DNA of 15,928 nt from CAYVBN01 sp964538565 (GCA_964538565.1 CAZIGW010000311.1:1-15928), one strand, 5' to 3'. Shown: positions 1 through 7,747, counted from the first letter of the stretch. Numbers and translations are program-made. Notes: generated by a model from the sequence alone, not told the origin.

Positions 1-85
1 GATCTCGAGGAGCCGAGGCGCCCGCCAGACGTGCCATTCAGTATGCGATGCTTGCGGTTGGTCGAACCTTAGCAGGAGGCAGCGG

Positions 86-877
86 ATGGCGATGAAGCAC
101 GTTACACCGACGTTCGGGTCGGAGTCGTTTAGCTGCCCGAATTGTGGTGCACTCGCTCATCAGGATTGGTTTCGGCTCCACGTATCCAATTGGGACAAGC
201 CGTTTCTTCCGACTATCGAAGACCTGATCCGTGCAAAGGAGGACGTCGCGGGCACGGCTAAGGCGAAAACAAAGTTGGTTCAACATATAGAGAAATACCT
301 GAGTGGGAGACCGTTTACTAGCAACGAGCAGTGTTCCAGTCACCTCGCCCTCGAGAATGTCTGCGTCTCTCGTTGCTACAGTTGCACTGATTTGAGCTTG
401 TGGCTCCATGACGAGATTCTCTATCCGCATCAGTCGCTGCAGATCGAACCCAATCCAGACTTGCCCCCCGACATAAGAGCCGAGTTCGAAGAAGCTGCCC
501 GAACCGTTCAGGTATCGCCCCGTGGTGCCGCAGCGCTACTGCGACTTTGTATTCAGAAGTTGTGCGAACACCTGGGAGAAAAGAGCAAGAAAATTGACGA
601 CGCGATCGCCTCGCTGGTTCGGAAGGGACTGCATACGAAGATACAGAAGGCACTCGACATCGTTCGCGTTATCGGTAACGAAGCGGTTCACCCCGGGACG
701 ATTGATCTCAGGGACGATAAGGCGATCGCGCTGGAGCTATTCAGACTAGTCAACATCATCGCCGAAACCATGATTACGCAGCCGAGGGCGATCGATGAAC
801 TATACGAGAAGTTGCCCGAGGCGAAGCGCAAGGCGATCGAGAAGCGCGATGCCTCGAAGGCGCTTCCGAAAAGCTAA
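86..877 (+). CDS. DUF4145 domain-containing protein with N-terminal zinc-ribbon-like cysteines
   Basis: The 263-residue product has two CxxC pairs, Cys17/Cys20 (CPNC) and Cys97/Cys100 (CYSC), spaced like a split zinc ribbon. A helical domain at about residues 130-230 contains the DUF4145 signature IGNEAVHPG (197-204). The family has no established biochemical activity; members often sit beside restriction or defence genes, so a defence accessory role is only a possibility. The start is set by AGGAGG at 74-79, six bases before the ATG; a second ATG at 92 is less well placed. Base composition is odd for the window: 59 of 120 bases at 181-300 are G or C, against 48 of 60 at 12481-12540. Together with its position next to a tRNA 3' end, this suggests horizontal acquisition. 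The domain call is fairly sure; the function is unknown. Confidence 0.85.
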   Translation: MAMKHVTPTFGSESFSCPNCGALAHQDWFRLHVSNWDKPFLPTIEDLIRAKEDVAGTAKAKTKLVQHIEKYLSGRPFTSNEQCSSHLALENVCVSRCYSCTDLSLWLHDEILYPHQSLQIEPNPDLPPDIRAEFEEAARTVQVSPRGAAALLRLCIQKLCEHLGEKSKKIDDAIASLVRKGLHTKIQKALDIVRVIGNEAVHPGTIDLRDDKAIALELFRLVNIIAETMITQPRAIDELYEKLPEAKRKAIEKRDASKALPKS

Positions 878-987
878 ACGGTCAGGATCATCACGCCCGC
901 AGCACACGGGGAATTGTTACGAGTCGCTACGCCTTTTCTGGCATTTTCGAGAGATAAGTTCTTGAAAACAAAGGAAAACAGCGGAAG

Positions 988-1061
988 TGGCTGGGGGACT
1001 AGGATTCGAACCTAGATTAACGGAGTCAGAGTCCGCTGTTCTACCGTTGAACTATCCCCCA
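988..1061 (-). tRNA. tRNA-Gln (anticodon CUG)
   Basis: The reverse strand folds as a complete tRNA. The acceptor stem pairs UGGGGGA with UCCCCCA, followed by G73 and an encoded CCA (complement of 988-990). The T arm contains GGTTCGAATCC. The anticodon stem GCGGA/UCCGU closes the loop CUCUGAC, giving anticodon CUG, which reads CAG glutamine codons. The weak U1-A72 first pair is typical of tRNA-Gln. Its 3' end faces the low-GC DUF4145 gene. A poor promoter candidate (TGTAAA, complement of 1124-1129) lies about 65 bases upstream, but I do not rely on it. Confidence 0.96.
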
Positions 1062-1130
1062 ACGGTGCTCCCGGCGCATCTGCAGGGAAGGGCGCGGCCA
1101 GCGACCGTGGCGGCCCGGGCCCATTTACAA

Positions 1131-1170
1131 CGCCGCCGGCGATCCGTCCAGTTCCGGCGGACGGGCGGCG
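1131..1170. repeat. Interrupted inverted repeat between tRNA-Gln and the SHOCT gene
   Basis: CGCCGCC at 1131-1137 pairs with GGCGGCG at 1164-1170, and CGTCC at 1145-1149 pairs with GGACG at 1159-1163, leaving an asymmetric bulge. No T tract follows on either strand, so a rho-independent terminator is not supported. The rest of the 1062-1334 spacer shows no gene. In DNA this GC-rich the fold could be chance. Confidence 0.35.
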
Positions 1171-1334
1171 TCCCTCCCAGAGGTAGGAAACGGTGGCCGG
1201 GGAGGTCAAGAGCCAGGCCGGCGGAGCCCGGCAGAAATCTGCGGCGCAACCACGGGGAAAGCTTCGGAAGACGAATTCAGAACGGAATCGGCCGTTCATG
1301 CCCTGCCGTCGCGCGGGCGGAGGCCGCCGGCCCG

Positions 1335-1589
1335 TCACGAGCCAGTCAGGATGCGCTTGCGGTCCTCGTACTCGGCCCGGTCGATCTCGCCGCGTGCGAA
1401 CCGCTCCCGCAGGATAGCGAGCGCCACGTCGTCCGCGCTTTCCGGGCGGCGACCAACGAGGCCGAAGGCGCGCAGCAGCAGCATGATGACCAGCACGGCG
1501 AGCGCCAGGAACCCGATCATCATGATGGGCCCGAAGATGAAGCCGAACCACGGAAACGGACCGTCCGAGTCCCACCAGCCGTACATCAT
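1335..1589 (-). CDS. Small SHOCT-domain membrane protein
   Basis: This protein of about 84 residues has an aromatic N-terminus (MMYGWWDSDG), one hydrophobic segment at about residues 16-41 and a C-terminal SHOCT domain with the pattern LRERFARGEIDRAEYEDRK. SHOCT is a short helical module thought to mediate oligomerisation, and the single-helix plus SHOCT layout is common in small bacterial membrane proteins of unknown role. GGAGGT (complement of 1594-1599) lies just before two adjacent ATG codons at 1589 and 1586; the second has the better spacing of seven bases. A GTG at 1601 would place the ribosome binding site inside the gene and is rejected. The nearest gene upstream on the same strand is the MFS gene ending at 1787, about 200 bases away. 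Confidence 0.85.
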   Translation of the reverse strand: MMYGWWDSDGPFPWFGFIFGPIMMIGFLALAVLVIMLLLRAFGLVGRRPESADDVALAILRERFARGEIDRAEYEDRKRILTGS

Positions 1590-1786
1590 GGCGACCTCCA
1601 CGCCGCCCCCGCTCGATCGCGTATCCTACATCGTCGCGCGGGGAGATCGACTGTTGGCAGCGGCTGTTCGACTGGGGGCGTCCTTCGCCGCCGATCCGGC
1701 GTGGTGGTCGAGCGTCTCGGCGCGCGACCCCTTGCGCGACCCTTCCGATCTCCTGAACGTCGTGACGCCGAACGCGGGTCGGGGCC

Positions 1787-3013
1787 CTACGACCCGGGCG
1801 CGTCGCGCGGACGGGTCAGCACCGTGAGGATCGCCACGATGCTGGACACGGCGACCAGCAGGAACACCGCGCGCGGATTGCCGCGGTCCATCAGCGCGCC
1901 GAAGATCAGGGGCGAGACGATGCCGCTGATGTTGAAGCCGGTCGTGACGAACCCGAACACCTTGCCGAACGAACCGGGCGGGGTCACCGCGCGCACGATC
2001 ATGTCGCGCGACGGCATGATGATTCCGCTCGCCAGGCCTCCGGCCGACATGACCAGGATGAGGAGCGCGGTGCCGAGGTCGATCAGGCCGACGAGCACCG
2101 CGGCGACGCCGCTCGTCACCAGGCCGGCGACGGCGACGATCGCATGGTTCCTCACGCGCGCGGCGAGCAGGCCGCCGACGAGCACGCCACCGGCGCTCAT
2201 GAGCAGATAGAACGTGAGCGCCGTGTTGCTGATGGTGAACGGCGTGTCGTAGAGGGCGGCGAGCGCCACCACCGAATAGTTCTGGAACCCGCCGTTCACG
2301 ACCGACAGCAGCGCGAAGAAGAACATGCTGGCGAGGATCGGTGGCGAGAGCAGAAGCCGCCAGCCGACCTGCGTCGCCTCGGCGCCTTGCGGGCCCGGTG
2401 AGCCGGTGCTGTCTCCTGCGCGCGCCGGCGCCGGCCTCTGCAGCGCGAGCAGGCCGGCGACCGCGAAGCCGAGCGCCGCCGCCGCCACATAGGCGCCGCG
2501 CCAGCCGAAGGAGGCATGGAGGAACAAAAGGCTCGAAGGCGCCACGGCCGAGCCGAGAATGCCGGCGAAGGTGTGGATCGAATACGCCTGGCTCGCACGT
2601 TCTTCCGAAATCTGGTGCGAGAGCACGGAATAGTCGGCCGGGTGGTAGACCGTGTTGGCGAGACCGGCGAGGCCGAACATCGCCACGAACACGGGGAAGG
2701 AATCGACGAGGCCGGCCAGAGCGACGGCGATGCCGCCGAGCGTCAGTCCGGCGATCAGGATCGGGCGCGGGCCGAGCCGGTCGACCAGAAAGCCGGTCGG
2801 GGTCTGAAACGCCGCCGAGACGACATTGAAGGCGGCGAGCGCGAAGCCGAGCTCGGTGTAGCTCACACCGTAGTCGGCGCGCACGAAGGCGAACAGCGGC
2901 GGCAGCAGCAGCGCATAGTAGTGGCTGACGAAATGCGCCGCGCTGATGCCGAAGACGATGCGCCACTCGTGCGAACGGGTATTGGCCGGGGCGGGCTGGG
3001 AAAGTTCCGTCAT
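1787..3013 (-). CDS. MFS transporter, fosmidomycin-resistance (Fsr)-like
   Basis: This 408-residue integral membrane protein has about 12 hydrophobic segments in two halves, split by a polar loop at about residues 192-218. The loop after helix 2 carries the MFS motif A variant GFLVDRLGPRP (74-84), and YHPADYSVLS (123-132) resembles the YHP motif of Fsr-type exporters. Proton-driven efflux of a small molecule is the family expectation; the substrate cannot be inferred. ATG at 3013 follows AGAGG by four bases. An in-frame ATG at 3028 has an identical upstream AGAGG and would add five residues, because the region is a tandem repeat. The gene lies 335 bases downstream of the molybdenum dehydrogenase gene, so co-transcription is possible but unproven. 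Confidence 0.88.
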   Translation of the reverse strand: MTELSQPAPANTRSHEWRIVFGISAAHFVSHYYALLLPPLFAFVRADYGVSYTELGFALAAFNVVSAAFQTPTGFLVDRLGPRPILIAGLTLGGIAVALAGLVDSFPVFVAMFGLAGLANTVYHPADYSVLSHQISEERASQAYSIHTFAGILGSAVAPSSLLFLHASFGWRGAYVAAAALGFAVAGLLALQRPAPARAGDSTGSPGPQGAEATQVGWRLLLSPPILASMFFFALLSVVNGGFQNYSVVALAALYDTPFTISNTALTFYLLMSAGGVLVGGLLAARVRNHAIVAVAGLVTSGVAAVLVGLIDLGTALLILVMSAGGLASGIIMPSRDMIVRAVTPPGSFGKVFGFVTTGFNISGIVSPLIFGALMDRGNPRAVFLLVAVSSIVAILTVLTRPRDAPGS

Positions 3014-3055
3014 CAAACCTCTGTTCATCAAGCCTCTGTCGTCAAACCTCTGCGA
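3011..3055 (-). repeat. Three tandem 15-bp repeats duplicating the ribosome binding site and start of the MFS gene
   Basis: Units at 3011-3025, 3026-3040 and 3041-3055 read on the minus strand as near copies of an AGAGGYTTGAYGA core. The two proximal units each end in an in-frame ATG (3013 and 3028) preceded by AGAGG; the distal unit has ACG in that position. Since 15 is a multiple of three, all copies share the reading frame (RGLM repeated). Copy-number change would alter the number of start signals without shifting frame. Confidence 0.85.
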
Positions 3056-3348
3056 CGCCCTGCGTCCGGCCGGATTTCGGGATCTTGCCGGCCCGCGCCT
3101 GCCCGGGCTTTGGGAACAGCGACCCCCCGCGGGCAGGCGAGCCATGCCACTCGCCCGCGCCGCCCGCTCCAAGCCACTGGTTTCAAAGCAGTCCAGGGCC
3201 GTGGCCGAAGCCGCCTTGGGATTCGCGGGGCAACTTGCCACGAATTGCTTAACCACCGGTAGGACCGTGTTGCAGGGCGCGATTGAACAAAACGTATGCC
3301 TCCGTGCGAAGCGCGGCGCCCGCGACCGCTTCGCGGCTCCCGGCGTCT
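3056..3348. other. Spacer between dehydrogenase and MFS genes, with inverted repeats
   Basis: No gene is visible in this spacer. It holds three inverted repeats. GGCCGG/CCGGCC spans 3068-3093. A perfect 10-bp pair CGCCTGCCCG/CGGGCAGGCG spans 3096-3139. GAAGCG/CGCTTC spans 3308-3332, within about 17 bases downstream of the dehydrogenase stop. None is followed by a clear U tract on the minus strand, so they may be RNA-stabilising or weak termination structures rather than classic terminators. I could not find a convincing minus-strand promoter for the MFS gene here. Confidence 0.5.
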
Positions 3349-5745
3349 TTACCGGCCTGCTGGCTGCCGGTCTGCGGCGGCAAGAGCTGATTTTGCATCT
3401 GCCGCGCGCAAGACCTTCCACACCTTCTCCGGCGTCACCGGCATGTCGATGTGCGTCACGCCATGTCCGGCGAGCGCGTCCACGATCGCGTTCATGACCG
3501 AGACGAGCGCGCCCGCGCAGCCGGCCTCCCCGCAGCCCTTCACGCCGAGCGGATTGGTCTTGGCCGGCACCGGATGGTGCACGGTGACGAGGTCCGGTGC
3601 GTCGGTCGCGCGCGGCAGCGCGTAGTCCATGAACGACCCGGTGACAAGCTGCCCGTCGGAATCGTACACCGTGTTCTCCATCAGCGCCTGCCCGATCCCC
3701 TGCACGATGCCGCCGTGGATCTGCCCCTCCACCAGCAGCGGGTTGAGGACGGTGCCGAAGTCGTTGACGGAGGAATATTTGACCACCTCGACGACGCCGC
3801 TGTCCGGATCGATCTCGATCTCGGCCACGTGGCAGCCGTTCGGAAAAGCGGAAGGAATGGCGTCCGTCGTGTGCGTCACGTCGAGCGATTGCGGGAGTTC
3901 GGGCGGCAGCTTGAGGCCGCCACGCAGCTTCGAGGCGAGCTCGAGAAGCCCGATGCTGCGGTCGGTGCCGGCAATCACGAAACGCCCCTGCGCGAACTCG
4001 ATGTCGGTCGCCGAGGCTTCGAGCACGAACGAGGCGATCTGCTTGCCTTGCTCGACAACCTTGGCGGCTGCCTCGACGATGGCGGTTCCGCTCGCCATCG
4101 CCGAACGCGAGCCGCCGGTGCCGCCGCCGAAGACAAGCTCGTCGCTGTCGCCCTGCAGCAGGCGGATGCGCTCGAACGGGACGCCGAGCCGTTCGCTCAG
4201 CACCTGCGCGAACGGCGTCGCATGGCCCTGGCCGAAATCGAGCGTGCCGGTCACGATCGTCACGCCGCCGTCGGGATCGAAACGGATGCGGCCGAGCTCC
4301 TTGTTGGGCGGCGCGGTGACCTCCAGATAGCTGCCGATTCCGATCCCGCGCAGGCGGCCGCGCTTGCGGCTCTCGCGCTTGCGCGCCGCGAAGCCCTTCC
4401 AGTCGGCGACCTCGATCGCGCGCTTGAACACGGCGGGAAAATCGCCGCTGTCGTAGGTCTGTTCGGAGGGCGCCGCGTATGGCAGGTCCTTCGGCCGGAT
4501 GTGATTGCGCCGGCGCAGCTCGAGGCGGTCGATCCCCATCTCGCGCGCGGCGGTGTCGATCAGCCGCTCCATGAAATAATTGCCCTCGGGCCGTCCGGCG
4601 CCCCGATAGGCGGAAACCGGCGTCGTGTTGGTGAAGGCGAGCGTGGTCGAGACCTCGATCAGCGGCGTGCGATAGACGCTGACCGTGTTCTTCACGGCGT
4701 TGAGGGTCGCCATCAGCGGCGCAACGGTTGCGAGATAGGCGCCGAGATTGGCGTAGCCGGTCAGGCGCACGGCGAGGAAATGTCCCTCGGCGTCGAGCGC
4801 GAGCTCGGCGGTGCGCTCATGGTCGCGGCCGTGCGTGTCGGACAGGAAACTGGTGGTGCGCTCGTCCGTCCATTTCACCGGGCGGCCGAGCGCGCGGGCG
4901 GCGTGCAGCACGCACACGTATTCCGGACAGTTCGGCGCCTTCATGCCGAACGAGCCGCCGACATTGCCGATGATGGCGCGCAGCTTCTCGGGCGGCACGC
5001 CGAGAATCTCGGCAAGCTGCATCTTCATCGCAAAGGCGCTCTGGCCGCAGGCGTGAATGGTAAAGCGGCCGCTCGCGGCGTCATAGGAGCCGATCGCCGA
5101 GCGCGGCTCCATCGCGTTGACGACGACGCGGTTGCTGAGGATGTCGAGCCGCGCGACATGGGCGGCGCGGGCGAACGCCTCTTTCACCTTCGCTGCGTCG
5201 CCGAAGTGATAGTCGAGCGCGATGTTGTTCGGAACGTCCTCATAGAGGAGCGGGGCGCCGGCCGTCGCCGCTTCGCGCGCGCTCGTCACCGCCGGCAGGG
5301 GCTCGATGTCGAGCACGACGCGCTCGGCCGCATCCTTGGCCTGCGCCGCCGTCTCCGCCACCACGCAGGCGACCGGATCGCCGACAAAACGCACCTTGTC
5401 GGTCGGAAGCGCCGGGCGCGCCGGTTTTTTCATCGGCGTGCCGTCGCGGTTCTTGAGCGGCGGCGGACATTTCAGCGTGCCGTAGCCGGCCGCCGCGAGA
5501 TCGGCGCCGGTGTAGACCGCGAGCACGCCCGGCATGGCGAGCGCGGCCGAGGTGTCGATCCCGCGGATGAGCCCGTGCGCGTGCGGACTGCGCACGATTG
5601 CGGCGAAGGCCTGTCCCGGCAGGTTGACGTCGTCGGTGTAGCGGCCTTCGCCGCGCACCAGGACCGGATCTTCGCTTCGCGGGACGGGTTGGCCGACGCC
5701 GAACTTCTGCGTCGCCCAGGTGGTCGCTTCATCGTGCCGATTCAT
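3349..5745 (-). CDS. Xanthine dehydrogenase family molybdopterin-binding (large) subunit, form II CoxL-like
   Basis: The 798-residue product begins with the small aldehyde oxidase domain (PVPRSEDPVLVRGEGRYTDDV at about 20-40) and continues into the molybdopterin domain: GNVGGSFGMKAP (260-271), AYRGAGRPEGNYF (379-391), GQGHATPFAQVL (505-516) and GVKGCGEAGCAGA (734-746), with Glu740 as the expected catalytic glutamate. AYRGAGR in place of AYRCSFR marks a form II CoxL-like enzyme, not a true CO dehydrogenase. The likely reaction is hydroxylation of an aldehyde, N-heterocycle or similar substrate, with electrons passed to 2Fe-2S and FAD subunits. No partner subunit gene is in the window, so it would have to use partners encoded elsewhere. 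ATG at 5745 gives the normal N-terminus but lacks a strong ribosome binding site. It is divergent from ppx. Substrate unknown. Confidence 0.93.
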   Translation of the reverse strand: MNRHDEATTWATQKFGVGQPVPRSEDPVLVRGEGRYTDDVNLPGQAFAAIVRSPHAHGLIRGIDTSAALAMPGVLAVYTGADLAAAGYGTLKCPPPLKNRDGTPMKKPARPALPTDKVRFVGDPVACVVAETAAQAKDAAERVVLDIEPLPAVTSAREAATAGAPLLYEDVPNNIALDYHFGDAAKVKEAFARAAHVARLDILSNRVVVNAMEPRSAIGSYDAASGRFTIHACGQSAFAMKMQLAEILGVPPEKLRAIIGNVGGSFGMKAPNCPEYVCVLHAARALGRPVKWTDERTTSFLSDTHGRDHERTAELALDAEGHFLAVRLTGYANLGAYLATVAPLMATLNAVKNTVSVYRTPLIEVSTTLAFTNTTPVSAYRGAGRPEGNYFMERLIDTAAREMGIDRLELRRRNHIRPKDLPYAAPSEQTYDSGDFPAVFKRAIEVADWKGFAARKRESRKRGRLRGIGIGSYLEVTAPPNKELGRIRFDPDGGVTIVTGTLDFGQGHATPFAQVLSERLGVPFERIRLLQGDSDELVFGGGTGGSRSAMASGTAIVEAAAKVVEQGKQIASFVLEASATDIEFAQGRFVIAGTDRSIGLLELASKLRGGLKLPPELPQSLDVTHTTDAIPSAFPNGCHVAEIEIDPDSGVVEVVKYSSVNDFGTVLNPLLVEGQIHGGIVQGIGQALMENTVYDSDGQLVTGSFMDYALPRATDAPDLVTVHHPVPAKTNPLGVKGCGEAGCAGALVSVMNAIVDALAGHGVTHIDMPVTPEKVWKVLRAADAKSALAAADRQPAGR

Positions 5746-5851
5746 GCTCTTGCGGGGGTATGAGAGGGACAGCCGAACTCACATAGTCCGCCCTGGGCAC
5801 CCCGACAAGCTTGCCGCGCCGGAGGCCACGACGCTGGCGCGCTCGCCCGTA

Positions 5852-5879
5852 TTGCGCCGGGCGGGTGCGCTGGTACACT
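5852..5879 (+). promoter_or_regulatory. Candidate sigma70-type promoter for ppx-rlmE
   Basis: TTGCGC at 5852-5857 and TACACT at 5874-5879 are separated by 16 bases and lie 73 bases before the ppx ATG, in the divergent spacer. Each hexamer matches consensus at four of six positions, so this is a candidate only. Confidence 0.35.
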
Positions 5880-5951
5880 TTGCGCGATCGAACGGAACAT
5901 CGCCGCTTCGTCGAGCCGGGAGCAAGGCTTCGAACGGCAGGAAAGGTTCGT

Positions 5952-7067
5952 ATGGACGATGAGGCCCGGGCGGCCGGCGGCCTCGACCCGGTGTGGGATC
6001 GGCCGCGGCAGGTCCGCGTACGCCGGGGCCGGCGTACGCCCTTCCGCCGAACGCGGCATGAATCGGGGTCGATCGACCGCGGGTCCGCCACCTATGCGGC
6101 CCTCGATCTCGGCACGAACAACTGCCGCCTTCTCGTTGCGCGCCCGACCGAGGACGGATTCCAGGTGATCGATGCCTTTTCGCGCATCATCCGTTTGGGC
6201 GAGGGGGTTTCGGTTTCGGGGCGGCTCGGCGAGGCGGCGATCGGGCGGGCGCTCTCGGCGCTTGCCATTTGCCGCGACAAGATGCGCAGCCGCGGCGTCA
6301 CGCGCGCGCGCCTGATCGCGACCGAGGCCTGCCGCGCCGCCGCCAATGGCGCCGAGTTTCTCGAAAAGGTCCGCGCCCAGGTCGAGATCGAGCTCGAGAT
6401 CATCGACCGCGAGACCGAGGCGACACTCGCCGCAACCGGCTGCACCCCGCTGATCGCCCCGGATGCGACGGGCGTGATCCTGTTCGACATCGGCGGGGGC
6501 TCCTCCGAACTCGTTCGACTCGATCGTGTGGACTCGCCGCGCGGCGGGCCGCCCGAGCCGGTGATGCGCGGCTGGGCGTCCCTGCCGGTCGGGGTCGTCA
6601 CGCTCGCGGAGCGGCACGGCGGCGTGCGGGTCGACGCATCGCTGTTCGCGACGATGGTCGACGAAGTCGTCGCGCATGTGGAGCGTTTCGCCGACGAGCA
6701 CGGGCGCGGTATTGCCGGGATGCACATGCTCGGCACCTCCGGCACGGTGACGACGATTGCGGGCGTGCATCTCGAACTTCCGCGTTACGATCGCCGCCGC
6801 GTCGATGGCTGCTGGCTGAGCGCCGAGCAGGTCAATACGGTCGTCGACCGGCTGATCGCGATGGACTACGACCAGCGCGTCGCCAATCCGTGCATCGGCG
6901 CCGAGCGCGCCGACCTCGTGCTCGCCGGCTGCGCCATTCTCGAGGCGATCCGGCGCGTGTTTCCCTGCGCGCGCCTGCGCGTCGCCGATCGCGGGCTGCG
7001 CGAAGGCATGCTGATCCAGCTCATGCGCGAGGACGGCGTCTGGCAACGCGCCGCGGTGGCATCATGA
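5952..7067 (+). CDS. ppx: Exopolyphosphatase / guanosine pentaphosphate phosphohydrolase (Ppx/GppA family)
   Basis: The family hydrolyses inorganic polyphosphate from its ends and/or converts pppGpp to ppGpp in the cytoplasm. The 371-residue protein shows the ASKHA-fold landmarks: phosphate-1 loop ALDLGTNNCRLL (50-61), RLIATEACRAA (120-130), an acidic stretch DRETEA (152-157) where the catalytic glutamate is expected, phosphate-2 loop FDIGGGSSEL (178-187), GTSGTVTTIAG (261-271) and C-terminal GLREGML (348-354). It is the short single-module form without the C-terminal domain of E. coli PPX. The start at 5952 follows AGGAAAGG with good spacing and leaves a basic extension of about 47 residues before the core. 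Upstream in-frame starts give only low-complexity arginine-rich sequence. It overlaps rlmE by ATGA, so the two are translationally coupled. Which nucleotide or polyphosphate it prefers cannot be told. Confidence 0.93.
   Translation: MDDEARAAGGLDPVWDRPRQVRVRRGRRTPFRRTRHESGSIDRGSATYAALDLGTNNCRLLVARPTEDGFQVIDAFSRIIRLGEGVSVSGRLGEAAIGRALSALAICRDKMRSRGVTRARLIATEACRAAANGAEFLEKVRAQVEIELEIIDRETEATLAATGCTPLIAPDATGVILFDIGGGSSELVRLDRVDSPRGGPPEPVMRGWASLPVGVVTLAERHGGVRVDASLFATMVDEVVAHVERFADEHGRGIAGMHMLGTSGTVTTIAGVHLELPRYDRRRVDGCWLSAEQVNTVVDRLIAMDYDQRVANPCIGAERADLVLAGCAILEAIRRVFPCARLRVADRGLREGMLIQLMREDGVWQRAAVAS
6016..6039. repeat. 24-bp inverted repeat with 11-bp perfect arms inside ppx
   Basis: GCGTACGCCGG at 6016-6026 is exactly reverse-complemented at 6029-6039, with GG between. 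It lies in codons 22-30, within the variable N-terminal extension before the enzyme core. The RNA could form a strong hairpin about 65 bases into the coding region, or the DNA could be a dimeric protein site. Confidence 0.85.
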
Positions 7068-7747
7068 CCGGCACGCGCGGGGGGCGCGACCTCAAGGTCC
7101 GGGTGAGATCGAAGGTTCGTTCGCTCTCCTCGCGTCTGTGGCTCGAGCGCCAGCTCAACGATCCGTATGTCGCACGCGCCCGCCGCGAGGGCTTTCGGTC
7201 GCGCGCGGCGTTCAAGCTGGCGGAGATCGACGACAGGTTCCATTTTCTCGTGCCCGGCGCCCGCGTCGTCGATCTCGGCGCCGCGCCCGGCGGCTGGAGC
7301 CAGGTCGCCGCCAAGCGGGTCGGCGCCGACCGCGAACGGGGCCGCGTCGTCGCGATCGACCTGCTGGCGATGGATGCGATCCCGGGTGTCACCTTCGTGC
7401 AGCTCGATTTTCTCGACGCCGACGCGCCGGAGAAGCTCAAGTCGGCGCTCGGCGGGCCGGCCGACGTCGTGCTCTCCGACATGGCGGCCAACGCGACCGG
7501 ACACCGCAAGACCGACCATCTCAAGATCATGGCGCTGGTCGAAACGGCGGCGGAATTCGCCCGCGAGGTGCTGGCGCCGGGCGGCACCTTCCTTGCCAAG
7601 GTGCTGCGCGGAGGGACCGAGAGCGCGCTGCTCGCGGAGCTCAAGCGCGATTTCTCCACCGTCAAGCACGTCAAGCCGGCGGCGAGCCGCGCGGATTCGG
7701 CCGAGCTCTATCTGCTCGCGACCGGATTCCGTCACCCGACGCGCTGA
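7064..7747 (+). CDS. rlmE: 23S rRNA (uridine-2'-O)-methyltransferase RlmE (FtsJ/RrmJ)
   Basis: RlmE methylates the 2'-O of U2552 (E. coli numbering) in the 23S rRNA A-loop on the 50S subunit, using S-adenosylmethionine. The 227-residue protein has the SAM-binding motif VVDLGAAPGGWSQVA (68-82). The catalytic K-D-K-E tetrad is complete: Lys51 (AAFKLAEI), Asp139 (VLSDMAAN), Lys179 (FLAKVLRGG) and Glu214 (DSAELY). The basic N-terminus and SRLWLERQLNDPYVARAR (23-40) are typical of alphaproteobacterial RlmE. The ATG overlaps the ppx stop as ATGA, and the 3' end overlaps the convergent MFS gene by 16 bases. Function assignment is secure. Confidence 0.97.
   Translation: MTGTRGGRDLKVRVRSKVRSLSSRLWLERQLNDPYVARARREGFRSRAAFKLAEIDDRFHFLVPGARVVDLGAAPGGWSQVAAKRVGADRERGRVVAIDLLAMDAIPGVTFVQLDFLDADAPEKLKSALGGPADVVLSDMAANATGHRKTDHLKIMALVETAAEFAREVLAPGGTFLAKVLRGGTESALLAELKRDFSTVKHVKPAASRADSAELYLLATGFRHPTR

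Noticed and set aside
1626..2966. 446-codon minus-strand frame overlapping the Fsr-like MFS gene
   Set aside because: It is an Arg/Ala/Gly-rich out-of-frame reading of the same strand; the true frame shows membrane helices and MFS motifs.
3451..5763. 770-codon open frame on the plus strand opposite the molybdopterin subunit
   Set aside because: It is an antisense mirror of a well-supported gene; the product is rich in Arg, His, Asp and Gly with no domain, as expected from the complement of GC-rich coding DNA.
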